DNA of 14,953 nucleotides from an uncultured Sutterella sp. (GTDB lineage: Bacteria > Pseudomonadota > Gammaproteobacteria > Burkholderiales > Burkholderiaceae_F), in contig CAJJMF010000047.1 of NCBI GenBank assembly GCA_905192805.1, positions 1 through 14,953 on the forward strand, read 5' to 3'. Shown piece by piece: positions 7,106-13,698 of this stretch (its first letter is position 1; each line of letters starts with the position of its first letter). The notes beneath the pieces are model-generated. The model did no database searches. It saw nothing but the letters and a program-made list of their open reading frames with translations, and was not told the origin of the DNA. Both the position numbers and the translations under genes were made by a program.

Positions 7106-7137
7106 GAGGTGGAAGGGAAAACCCTAGGCTCTACCTC
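7106..7137 (+). promoter_or_regulatory. Hairpin in the serB upstream region
   Basis: GAGGT (7106-7110) pairs with ACCTC (7133-7137), with an inner AGGG-AAAA-CCCT (7114-7125). It lies about 100 bases before serB and lacks a T tract. It could be a leader structure or an operator. No clear serB promoter was identified. Confidence 0.25.
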
Positions 7138-7234
7138 CTTGGTGGACGTTTACTACACAAGAAACATCGTCGCTAGCCCTTTCATTGGCCGTGGTAGACT
7201 TGAAGCGTTTCCACTGTTTTCAAGGATTCGCTTT

Positions 7235-8092
7235 ATGACGACTGTTGACGTACTCATCACTGGTCCTGACTTGCAAACGCAAAGTGCGACCATCCACTCA
7301 CTCCTCCCCGCGGACACTCAAACGCGCCCTGGAGCCCTACGAGCGGTCAACCTATCGCCAGAAAAGGCCCGCAGTCTTCGCGAATCCCTCTGCTCCTATG
7401 CCCTCGACGTGCTGATCGTACCCCACGATTTTTCCGTCCACGATATTCGCTTAGCGACCTTTGATATGGACGGCACCCTCATTGAAAACGAATGCATTGA
7501 CGACATTGCCCATCAAATGGGACGTGGGGACGCCGTTGCCGACATTACCGCGCGGGCCATGCGCGGAGAATTGGACTTTAAGGCAAGTCTGATTGAGCGC
7601 GTCAAGGTTCTCAAAGGCGCTCGAGCCGAACATATTGAAGAGGCCGTGCGTGGCATGCGCTTACAGCCTGGCGCCAAACGTTTAGCAGACTTTCTCCTAA
7701 CCCATGGGGTGAAGTGCTACATCATCTCTGGAGGGTTTACGGAATTTACCCTACGAGTAGCGGAGTGGCTCAATTTTGACGGTGCTCTCAGTAATGAACT
7801 CGTCTACGATTCCTTTGGACGGCTCACTGGGGAAGTGAAAGGTCCAGCGCAAGGGGAGTTAATTGATGCCGACGGAAAACGTCGTACGCTCGAAGTTCTC
7901 GCTCAACTTCACGGGTTAACACTCGCCCAAACCTTGGCGGCTGGGGACGGAGCCAACGATCAACAGATGTTGCATGCCGCAGCCTACGGCGTTGCTTATC
8001 ATGCCAAACCGAGCGCACAAGCCGTGGCCGACGGCATCATTACCCACAGCGGGCTCGATGTGATTCCGCTCCTGTTTCGCGAAAGTTGGTAG
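7235..8092 (+). CDS. serB: Phosphoserine phosphatase
   Basis: This is a cytoplasmic HAD-superfamily hydrolase that removes phosphate from O-phosphoserine in the last step of serine synthesis. The 285-residue product has motif I FDMDGTLIENE, with nucleophile Asp77 and acid/base Asp79. Motif II is ISGGF (Ser165). The conserved Lys is probably Lys215. Motif III is GDGANDQQM (Asp238, Asp242). The tail GVAYHAKPSAQ is typical of SerB. The N-terminal 70 residues form the variable regulatory-like domain seen in beta- and gammaproteobacterial SerB. ATG 7235 was chosen because AAGGA precedes it and the N-terminus then has normal length. An open extension back to a GTG at 7109 lacks homology features. 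A terminator follows directly. Confidence 0.95.
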   Translation: MTTVDVLITGPDLQTQSATIHSLLPADTQTRPGALRAVNLSPEKARSLRESLCSYALDVLIVPHDFSVHDIRLATFDMDGTLIENECIDDIAHQMGRGDAVADITARAMRGELDFKASLIERVKVLKGARAEHIEEAVRGMRLQPGAKRLADFLLTHGVKCYIISGGFTEFTLRVAEWLNFDGALSNELVYDSFGRLTGEVKGPAQGELIDADGKRRTLEVLAQLHGLTLAQTLAAGDGANDQQMLHAAAYGVAYHAKPSAQAVADGIITHSGLDVIPLLFRESW

Positions 8093-8104
8093 CCATCCAA
8101 AAGG

Positions 8105-8139
8105 AAAGGGCAGTCCGCACTCGCGTCACTGCCCTTTTT
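8105..8139. terminator. Bidirectional terminator between serB and the lipoprotein gene
   Basis: AAAGGGCAGT (8105-8114) pairs perfectly with ACTGCCCTTT (8128-8137). T-rich sequence follows on both strands (TTC on plus, CCTTTT on minus), suiting the convergent genes. Confidence 0.85.
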
Positions 8140-8151
8140 CGGTATTGTCCT

Positions 8152-8616
8152 TTAGCCGGGCCCAAAAATTTGGGCTTGGGAACGCTCCTCAATCATCGGA
8201 CGATTTTGGCGAATCATGTCGAATTTCTTCTCGCCCTCAGGCCCTCGGAAATTCGTCGCGCTCCACTCCTGATCCGCCATATTGGTAATCACGCTTTCGC
8301 GTAACTTGAACCCCTTTTTCGCATTACCTGTCCAAATAAATTGGATCATCCCGCCTTTGGGGGCTTCACAGGTAAAGAAAATCACTTCCGGTTCCATCTC
8401 TTCCCATACTTTACTCTCTGGTCGGCACCCTTGGTACTGTGTGAAGAGTTCGGCGAGCGTTTTTTGGGTGACGGGATCTTTCATCGCCATCACCGCTTTC
8501 ACGTCATCCGTAATTTTGGGTTCGGGATAAATCGGGTTCGTACTAGAGCATCCCCCTACTCCCAAGAGCGTGATGCCAGCTAACCCCAACATCCATCCTT
8601 TTGATAGGCCTTTCAT
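8152..8616 (-). CDS. Small predicted lipoprotein of unknown function
   Basis: The 154-residue product starts with a signal peptide, MKGLSKGWMLGLAGITLL, leading to a lipobox VGGC with the lipidated cysteine at residue 23. Ser at +2 fits outer-membrane sorting. The mature part is polar with no further membrane segment. It contains two cysteines (in QGCRPES and FTCEAPKGG) that could form a disulphide. I do not recognise the family. AAGGAGG lies 9 bases before ATG 8616, a strong ribosome binding site that fixes the start. It lies 53 bases downstream of proC on the same strand with a hairpin but no T tract between them, so co-transcription is likely. Confidence 0.85.
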   Translation of the reverse strand: MKGLSKGWMLGLAGITLLGVGGCSSTNPIYPEPKITDDVKAVMAMKDPVTQKTLAELFTQYQGCRPESKVWEEMEPEVIFFTCEAPKGGMIQFIWTGNAKKGFKLRESVITNMADQEWSATNFRGPEGEKKFDMIRQNRPMIEERSQAQIFGPG

Positions 8617-8641
8617 GAATGTGAACCTCCTTGTGGTCTGA

Positions 8642-8662
8642 GCGCTTGTCTCTCACAAGCGC
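8642..8662 (-). promoter_or_regulatory. Intercistronic hairpin between proC and the lipoprotein gene
   Basis: GCGCTTG pairs with CAAGCGC around a 7-base loop. No T tract follows on the minus strand, so it is more likely an mRNA stability or processing element than a full terminator. Confidence 0.45.
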
Positions 8663-8669
8663 CCGGTAT

Positions 8670-9461
8670 TTATTTATTGACAATCGCATCGACTGCCTCA
8701 ATTAAGGCAGCACGAAATCCTGTCTTCTCCAACGTGGTCACCCCAACAATTGTCGTTCCGCCTGGGCTACACACCGCGTCTTTCATGGTCCCAGGATGTG
8801 CGCCACTCGCTAACTGTAGCGCTCCGGTCCCGACCATCATCTGCGAGACGAGCTCATAGGCTTGGGCTCGAGCCACCCCATGTTTGACCGCCGCATCCGC
8901 GAGCGCTTCAATAAAGAGCGCAGCAAACGCCGGGCCACACCCTGCGACAATGCCGGCAGCCCCCATCTTATCCGTCGCTACACGGATAACACGCCCCAAA
9001 GGACTCAAGAGTTGAGTAACCGCTTGCCAATCGTGAGGGGTAAGCGCACTACGATCTTCGCAAACCAAGATACCTTGGTTCACCGCCACCGGGGTATTGG
9101 GCAAAATCGAAAGGTGCTTAACCCCTTCGGGGACCATCGCTTTCATCGCATCATAGTGAACATTGACCGCAACCGAAATGAGGATTTTCCCGACAAGCGC
9201 ATCCCCAATCTCAGCTAATACGCTCGCTACCAGATAGGGTTTCACCGCCAATACCACCACTTCAGCCGCTTCGGCTAAGGCTCGGTTGGAGGAAAACGCT
9301 TCAATACCAAGAGCCCCGGTTTTTGCCACGAGCGAGCCCCAACGCGCGGCGCTTGCCCCTAATTCTTTGGGTTGCAAATGCCCCGAGGCAATCCATCCCT
9401 TGGCCATCGCTTGGGCCATGTTGCCAAACCCGATTAACCCCACCTTGACACGTTTATCCAT
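8670..9461 (-). CDS. proC: Pyrroline-5-carboxylate reductase
   Basis: This is a cytoplasmic NAD(P)H-dependent enzyme that reduces pyrroline-5-carboxylate to proline, the last step of proline synthesis. The 263-residue product has the N-terminal Rossmann motif GLIGFGNMAQAM (residues 8-19) and the central LPNTPVAVNQG segment. Its C-terminal family signature is PGTMKDAVCSPGGTTIVGVTTLE (about residues 223-245), split here as PGTMKDAV and CSPGGTTIVGV. ATG 9461 is preceded by AAAGGAG at good spacing. The frame is open a further 33 codons upstream, but that part lies over the probable promoter and has no homology features. It is followed by a lipoprotein gene in the same direction. Confidence 0.96.
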   Translation of the reverse strand: MDKRVKVGLIGFGNMAQAMAKGWIASGHLQPKELGASAARWGSLVAKTGALGIEAFSSNRALAEAAEVVVLAVKPYLVASVLAEIGDALVGKILISVAVNVHYDAMKAMVPEGVKHLSILPNTPVAVNQGILVCEDRSALTPHDWQAVTQLLSPLGRVIRVATDKMGAAGIVAGCGPAFAALFIEALADAAVKHGVARAQAYELVSQMMVGTGALQLASGAHPGTMKDAVCSPGGTTIVGVTTLEKTGFRAALIEAVDAIVNK

Positions 9462-9494
9462 GCTGACTCCTTTCGATTCGGTGTTTGCGTTCTG

Positions 9495-9559
9495 GGGTAG
9501 TACTACCCACCTCGCACGTCGTGAACACAAGCGGTTCACTGTGTTCTTAGATTGTACCA
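9495..9559 (-). promoter_or_regulatory. proC promoter with two dyads
   Basis: On the minus strand TGGTACAAT (9551-9559) reads as an extended -10 box (TACAAT with TG one base upstream), placing the start near 9544. Just downstream, GAACACA (9523-9529) and TGTGTTC (9540-9546) form an inverted repeat, with GTGAAC/GTTCAC nested inside. A perfect 14-bp palindrome, GGGTAGTACTACCC, lies at 9495-9508. These could be operators or leader hairpins. No good -35 was found, which fits an extended -10 promoter. Confidence 0.45.
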
Positions 9560-9581
9560 ACTCGCCCTTTACCTAACATGA

Positions 9582-9614
9582 CAATGGGCTTGAACAGAGA
9601 GTCCAAACCCATTG
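9582..9614 (-). terminator. Strong hairpin after the lyase-fold gene, lacking a T tract
   Basis: On the minus strand CAATGGGTTTGGAC pairs along its full 14 bp (two G-U pairs) with GTTCAAGCCCATTG around a TCTCT loop. It lies 37 bases past the stop of the gene ending at 9651. No T run follows, so it may work with Rho or protect the 3' end. Confidence 0.55.
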
Positions 9615-9650
9615 CCTAAGTAGATTAAACGCGACGCATTGGTCCCTAGC

Positions 9651-11300
9651 TTATGGATTCAATGTGGTTAACACATCCGTCCCGGCACGAATATCATCCG
9701 TGAAGATACGGTCACGTTCAACAAAGGGCACTTTGGCGCGATAAGCACGATAGAGCTTATCAGACAACACGCCCAGTTTTAAGTCAGGCGTTGACTGACG
9801 TCGTAGGTCAATCGCCTGAGTAGCGTGAAGCAACTCGACACTCATGATTTGCAGCATATTGCGGTCGATTTGATTGAGTCGCTTGCTCGCCTGAAGCAAA
9901 TTGGTGAAGGTGTCCTCAATTTCCCCTGCCACCGGTACCCCATAGAGACTTACGGGCTGGGCAAGCGCCATATTGTCTACGTGCAAGCCCGTGAAGGCTT
10001 TTTGCACGGCACCAAAGGCGTGACCTACATTGCCTGGTGCAGCCAAGAAGCGACTCAAATGCGTGAACTGATCGTAGGAGAGGTGCATCGTACGCTCCAC
10101 CGCGTAATGCGACAAATGCGCCATCGCTAAACTCATACGTTGAATAGCAAGCGCCACGGGTAACGGGTTAAAGTTGCCCGACGGAATAATGGCGCCTTCG
10201 ACGCCTTTGCCCTTGACAAAGTAATCCGCCACCTGGCTCGATTTCTGATAGGCCTTATCGGCATCGAGTAACGTCGCAGGATTGTCATCAGTTGAGTTAA
10301 TTTGCACGTCGATCATCGCTTCCAAATCCGCCAATGCTCGGCGTGCTTCCGACAGTCCATACACGGTCACACGGAAACTTAACGGATCTTGCAGTGGTCG
10401 GGTCGCACTCTTGTCCCACAGATAGGATCCTTTGAGCGCGGCACGCATGTCGGCTGCGGTTTCAGCCAACTGTGGGAACGGACGCGCACCAATCGTTTGG
10501 GGCAAAATCGGAGCCACGTTGCCATTTAAACCTTCCAAGCTCAAGGCATAAACGCTCGGGGTCAGTTTCACCACATGGGCGGCGTTACGGGCCGCTTCGA
10601 TTGCATAAGCCATCGCGACAGAGTTATTGGAGAGAATCGCGAGGGCGTCTTTACCTTCCGGTACCAAAGGAGTGATCTTTGCGAGTTTCAACGCTTCAGC
10701 GCCCGAAACCACTTTGCCATTCACGTCAGCACGCCATTCACCAATCATGACGGCTCCCACGTGACTCGCGAGCAAAATATCCGCTTCACCCACACTACCT
10801 TCGGACGGAATCAACGGTGTCACATGACGATTAAGCAAGTCTCGGTAGAGTTCTGCCACGCGCACTTGCGCACCTGATTTTCCGGTGAGTAGCGTATTCA
10901 AACGCACCACCATCGAGAGTCGCACCAAGGCCGCTGGCATCATCTCGCCCACCCCTGCACTGTGCGCTCTGAGAGCGTTGTAGTTAAACTCACGACTCGC
11001 CTTGAGCACATCGTCCGAGAGTTCGCCGTTGGCTTTGAAAAGCGAACGGTCTTTGTTGAGTCCCACTCCCACGGTGAGCCCATAAACAGGCTTACCAGAG
11101 CTTGCAGCAGCCATCACCAACTGATGGCTTTTTAGGACACGATCGAGCGCTTCAGGTGCAATCGCCACGTCCGCTTCGCCTTGCGCCACTTTCCACGCGT
11201 CTTCCATCGTTAAGTGTGCCCCATCGAGCACAACCGTTTGTGCACTCAGGGAGCCTGCAAAAGTAAGTCCAAGTGTCATGAGCAATGGTTTTAAGGTCAT
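9651..11300 (-). CDS. Exported aromatic-amino-acid-lyase-fold protein lacking the MIO triad
   Basis: This belongs to the histidine/phenylalanine ammonia-lyase family, whose members eliminate ammonia from His, Phe or Tyr to give an unsaturated acid. The 549-residue product starts with a Sec signal peptide (cleavage probably after LSA, residue 20), so it should act in the periplasm, whereas HutH is cytoplasmic. Family landmarks are YGLTVGVG (Tyr73), AHSAGVGE (His113), SNNS (Asn225/226), QDPLSFR (Gln304, Arg310), SGNFN (374-378) and EIED (Glu462). The cofactor motif, normally GSVGASGD, reads GSVGEADI (168-175): the Ala-Ser-Gly that cyclises to MIO is absent. The active-site Tyr of QDPYS is Leu307. 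The SD is TGAGGAT. It is the last gene after the flavoprotein and cytochrome genes. Ammonia-lyase chemistry cannot be assumed; a different lyase or isomerase, or a binding protein, is possible. Confidence 0.85.
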   Translation of the reverse strand: MTLKPLLMTLGLTFAGSLSAQTVVLDGAHLTMEDAWKVAQGEADVAIAPEALDRVLKSHQLVMAAASSGKPVYGLTVGVGLNKDRSLFKANGELSDDVLKASREFNYNALRAHSAGVGEMMPAALVRLSMVVRLNTLLTGKSGAQVRVAELYRDLLNRHVTPLIPSEGSVGEADILLASHVGAVMIGEWRADVNGKVVSGAEALKLAKITPLVPEGKDALAILSNNSVAMAYAIEAARNAAHVVKLTPSVYALSLEGLNGNVAPILPQTIGARPFPQLAETAADMRAALKGSYLWDKSATRPLQDPLSFRVTVYGLSEARRALADLEAMIDVQINSTDDNPATLLDADKAYQKSSQVADYFVKGKGVEGAIIPSGNFNPLPVALAIQRMSLAMAHLSHYAVERTMHLSYDQFTHLSRFLAAPGNVGHAFGAVQKAFTGLHVDNMALAQPVSLYGVPVAGEIEDTFTNLLQASKRLNQIDRNMLQIMSVELLHATQAIDLRRQSTPDLKLGVLSDKLYRAYRAKVPFVERDRIFTDDIRAGTDVLTTLNP

Positions 11301-11315
11301 TTGTCGGTATCCTCA

Positions 11316-11387
11316 GAAAAAAAGCTCCCTAGGTCGAGAGACTCACGAAGAGTCCCTCAACCTTGTGTTCTGGTTCTATAGGGAGCT
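11316..11387 (-). terminator. Structured terminator or attenuator between cytochrome and lyase genes
   Basis: On the minus strand the outer stem AGCTCCCTA/TAGGGAGCT (11379-11387 with 11323-11331) is perfect and is followed at once by seven T residues. Inside are two further hairpins, AACC/GGTT (about 11359-11376) and GAGGGACTC/GAGTCTCTC (11350-11358 with 11336-11344, loop TTCGT), giving a three-way junction. It ends just before the ribosome binding site of the lyase-fold gene, so it may limit or condition expression of that gene. Confidence 0.65.
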
Positions 11388-11404
11388 GGTGTTAGAAATT
11401 CGCT

Positions 11405-11767
11405 TTAGCGAATCTTCTTAAAGGGGAAGCCGTGGCAGTCGTTACAGAGCACGCGACTTTCTTTGTGTTCGGCATGGCATGCCGTGCAGGACATGTTCTT
11501 GCCGTAATGGTGAGAGGCATGGGGATTGGGCTCATGCGGATCTTTGGGTGCCGTTTTTTGCGCCAGCGCCTTCAAGTCACCGTGACAACCGATACAGGTC
11601 TTATCACTCGGCACAACCATCGCATTGCCTGCCACCGCATTTTCCTTCGTGTGGCAAACCGCACACTCTTTAATCGTCTGATGCTTCATCGTGGGGGCTG
11701 CCTCAGCGTTCAATGCCAAACCCAACATCATGGCTCCCGCCATCAGCGTCGCAATCGTTTTTTTCAT
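11405..11767 (-). CDS. Periplasmic tetrahaem c-type cytochrome
   Basis: This is a small electron carrier, 120 residues, with a Sec signal peptide (MKKTIATLMAGAMMLGLALNAEA, written here as its 23-residue span 1-23, cleaved after AEA). It has four haem c attachment motifs: CAVCH (35-39), CIGCH (58-62), CTACH (94-98) and CNDCH (108-112). Further His residues (29, 78, 83, 86, 87, 101) can supply the sixth ligands. Size and spacing resemble the haem domain of flavocytochrome c fumarate reductase and the small tetrahaem cytochromes of Shewanella. It starts 12 bases after the flavoprotein gene with AAGGAG before its ATG, so the two are co-transcribed. The inferred role is to pass electrons from a membrane quinol dehydrogenase to the flavoprotein. 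No such membrane partner is in the window. Confidence 0.93.
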   Translation of the reverse strand: MKKTIATLMAGAMMLGLALNAEAAPTMKHQTIKECAVCHTKENAVAGNAMVVPSDKTCIGCHGDLKALAQKTAPKDPHEPNPHASHHYGKNMSCTACHAEHKESRVLCNDCHGFPFKKIR

Positions 11768-11779
11768 GGTGTTTTCTCC

Positions 11780-13312
11780 TTAGAACTGATGGACTTTGGC
11801 TTTCGCCGCACTCTTAGCCGCAATACGACCGAATACGAGCCCGTCAGCAATGGCGCAGCCACCCAAACGGGAAGCGCCGTGCGTACCACCGGTGACTTCA
11901 CCCGCAGCCCACAACCCTTCAATCGGAGTGCCCGTCGCCGTCAAGACCTGCGCTTCGTGGTTAATGGCCACACCGCCCATGCAGTAGTGCACCTTGGGCC
12001 ACACGCGGCACGCGTAGAACGGAGCTTTATCCAGCTGAACGGCCACGGCTAAGGCGCGGTCGTATTCTTCGTCTTTTCCGTTCTTGACCATGTCGTTCCA
12101 CTTCTTCACCTGAGCTAAAAGTGCATCCTTCGGGATCTTGAAGTGTTCAGCCAAGGCTTCTAAGGAGTCAAACTTCCAAATCACGTTGTACTTCAACCCA
12201 TTGGCCAACGTTTGGGCCTTATCGACCGCCTTGGAGTCCACAAAGCAAATCGGATACACGGGTTTGCCTTGCTCATCGTGCAATCCTAAAATGGCGTCCG
12301 TACGGGCCTTACGGTCTGCCAATTCGTTGCAGAAACGCTTACCAGTGCGCGGATCCACCATGATGCCCTTCGGGAAACCGGCGATGGTGTTGAATTGCGA
12401 CACTAAGCCAAAACCGGGTTCATCCGGCGAGCACCAAGGCCCCAATTGGATCTGGTCGATTTGCACGGGCGCACCCCCTACTTCAAGAAGCGACAGAAGT
12501 CCTTCGCCCGTCGCTCCTGGGTGGTTGGTGGAATCCAAACGGTCATCCAACTGAGGATCTTGCATCATGCGGAAGGCCAAATTGCGCGAGAAGCCACCCG
12601 TGGCCATAATCACTCCACGGCGAGCCCCGTACGTCTGCAACACACCCGAGTCTTCACGGGGGAATTCGTAGCGTTCACGCACGACCACCCCTAAAATACG
12701 TCCCGTCTTTTCATCACGCACAAAGCGTTCCATCTTGGCACGCATATGCACATCCACGCCTTTTTCAATGCAGCTATCGGCTAACGGACGAGTAATACCA
12801 CCCCCCGTGGATTCCACCGTCTGCATAATACGTGGCACACTATGACCACCAAAGTGTTGCACAAAGGGTTTGTATTTCACGCCGTGGGCCACGGTAAAAT
12901 CAAAGGCCGGACGCGTGCCTTCCACAATCATCTTTAAGAGGTCAACGTGCGAGAGTCCACGCCCAGAACGAATCATGTCTTGGAGCATCAATTCGGGCGA
13001 ATCTTTAATCCCCTCTTTTTCCTGTAACGGGGAACCGGCCACGGCAAAGGCCCCACCGTTAATCGCGGAATTTCCCCCGATCACCGCCATCTTTTCAAGT
13101 AGCAGCACTTCTAAGCCACTCAAACGGGCTTCCAAGGCGGCCGAGAGTCCAGCAAAACCGGAACCCACCACGATCACATCAACGATACGATCAAATTTGG
13201 GTTTATCCGTTTTGGCTTCAACGGGAAGGGCCATCGTACTCGCCACGCCTGCGGCACCGGCCATCAAGCCATTACGCAAAAATGCGCGACGCGAAGTTTT
13301 GTTGTCAGTCAT
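11780..13312 (-). CDS. Tat-exported flavoprotein reductase of the fumarate/urocanate reductase type
   Basis: This is a periplasmic FAD enzyme of the fumarate reductase flavoprotein superfamily that should reduce the C=C bond of an unsaturated acid. The 510-residue product has a Tat signal (TSRRAFL, residues 6-12; cleavage likely after VEA, 33). The FAD motif GSGFAG is at 50-55 and GGNSAINGG at 79-87. The C-terminal FAD segment GEVTGGTHGASRLGG spans 471-485. Conserved catalytic arginines appear to be Arg334 (proton donor, in NELADRKA) and Arg482. The fumarate-binding HPT motif is replaced (QLGPW, 289-293), and the usual HHTMGG is HYCMGG (442-447), so fumarate is probably not the substrate. It has no haem or FMN-binding domain of its own. 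ATG 13312 follows AGGAGA; the frame extends ten codons upstream without support. A sigma-54 promoter precedes it. Confidence 0.93.
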   Translation of the reverse strand: MTDNKTSRRAFLRNGLMAGAAGVASTMALPVEAKTDKPKFDRIVDVIVVGSGFAGLSAALEARLSGLEVLLLEKMAVIGGNSAINGGAFAVAGSPLQEKEGIKDSPELMLQDMIRSGRGLSHVDLLKMIVEGTRPAFDFTVAHGVKYKPFVQHFGGHSVPRIMQTVESTGGGITRPLADSCIEKGVDVHMRAKMERFVRDEKTGRILGVVVRERYEFPREDSGVLQTYGARRGVIMATGGFSRNLAFRMMQDPQLDDRLDSTNHPGATGEGLLSLLEVGGAPVQIDQIQLGPWCSPDEPGFGLVSQFNTIAGFPKGIMVDPRTGKRFCNELADRKARTDAILGLHDEQGKPVYPICFVDSKAVDKAQTLANGLKYNVIWKFDSLEALAEHFKIPKDALLAQVKKWNDMVKNGKDEEYDRALAVAVQLDKAPFYACRVWPKVHYCMGGVAINHEAQVLTATGTPIEGLWAAGEVTGGTHGASRLGGCAIADGLVFGRIAAKSAAKAKVHQF

Positions 13313-13330
13313 AGTGTTGTCTCCTGGGTC

Positions 13331-13349
13331 GTCCAGATCCATTCTGGAC
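13331..13349 (-). promoter_or_regulatory. Hairpin in the flavoprotein 5' leader
   Basis: GTCCAGA pairs with TCTGGAC around a 5-base loop, directly upstream of the ribosome binding site at about 13320-13326. It may affect translation or mRNA stability. No T tract follows. Confidence 0.45.
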
Positions 13350-13375
13350 AGATTTTTTGGGATCGATTTACTAGG

Positions 13376-13391
13376 AGCAATAACCGTGCCA
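13376..13391 (-). promoter_or_regulatory. Sigma-54 (-24/-12) promoter of the respiratory genes
   Basis: The minus strand reads TGGCACGGTTATTGCT, matching the consensus TGGCAC-N5-TTGC with correct spacing. Transcription should start near 13365, about 53 bases before the flavoprotein ATG. Such promoters need an AAA+ activator, and one is encoded divergently next door. Confidence 0.9.
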
Positions 13392-13579
13392 AACCTAATT
13401 ATTTTTACCTAGTAATAACCCTAATACACCCTACTAAAGCACTATGATTTTTTTCTTTTCCTACTGTTTAGTAGGATTTCACTACGCGACTCGCCGATAC
13501 TTTCAGGTAATCTCCTGTGAAAGAAGCGATTTTGGCAATGTCACTTTCCTTCTTCAAAACTGCTTCATCCATCTAAAGT

Positions 13580-13630
13580 ACGATATTTCGTGAAATGATT
13601 CACGATATTTCGTAAATTACGATATTTCGT
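13580..13630. repeat. Three identical 12-bp sites, probable activator binding sites
   Basis: ACGATATTTCGT occurs at 13580-13591, 13602-13613 and 13619-13630. Each is a dyad, ACGA-N4-TCGT. They lie about 190-240 bp upstream of the sigma-54 promoter, where enhancer sites for sigma-54 activators normally are. The third abuts the regulator's own -35 box, so autoregulation is likely. Too short and too few for a CRISPR array. Confidence 0.8.
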
Positions 13631-13657
13631 GACATTGCTTGAAATTTTCCTTAGAAT
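13629..13657 (+). promoter_or_regulatory. Sigma-70 promoter of the regulator gene
   Basis: GTGACA (13629-13634) and TAGAAT (13652-13657) are separated by exactly 17 bp, each one mismatch from consensus. The start would be near 13664. The -35 box overlaps the end of the third 12-bp site. Confidence 0.65.
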
Positions 13658-13698
13658 ACCTCTCACCCCTCCTGTCCCACTGCGACCTGTGAATCACC

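Larger units (their letters stand above)
13313..13698. promoter_or_regulatory. Divergent control region between flavoprotein and regulator genes
   Basis: The 386 bases hold a sigma-54 promoter for the minus-strand genes, three identical 12-bp sites and a sigma-70 promoter for the regulator, all listed separately. Between them are CCTA direct repeats starting at 13394, 13408, 13419 and 13430 (close to one helical turn apart) and an inverted repeat CCTACT-GTTT-AGTAGG (13460-13475). There is also an imperfect CTTTCAGG/CCTGTGAAAG dyad (about 13500-13523). Confidence 0.7.

Noticed and set aside
7109..7234. N-terminal extension of serB from a GTG
   Set aside because: The added 42 residues are not typical of SerB, and the ATG at 7235 has a suitable ribosome binding site.
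8086..8583. Plus-strand open frames over the lipoprotein gene
   Set aside because: They cross the terminator or mirror the lipoprotein coding sequence, which has a lipobox and strong ribosome binding site.
9462..9560. N-terminal extension of proC
   Set aside because: It lies over the likely promoter and dyads, lacks family similarity, and a good ribosome binding site precedes ATG 9461.
10740..10810. Sequencing error or frameshift as the cause of the missing Ala-Ser-Gly in the lyase-fold protein
   Set aside because: Manual translation keeps one open frame with well-conserved family motifs on both sides (GSVG before, ASHVG after); a single indel would have broken the frame.
11432..12052. Plus-strand open frame opposite the cytochrome and flavoprotein genes
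   Set aside because: It overlaps two well-supported minus-strand genes and shows no domain features; it is an antisense shadow of them.
13580..13630. CRISPR-like triple repeat
   Set aside because: Repeats are only 12 bp, spaced 5-10 bp apart and palindromic, next to a sigma-54 activator gene; binding sites explain them better.
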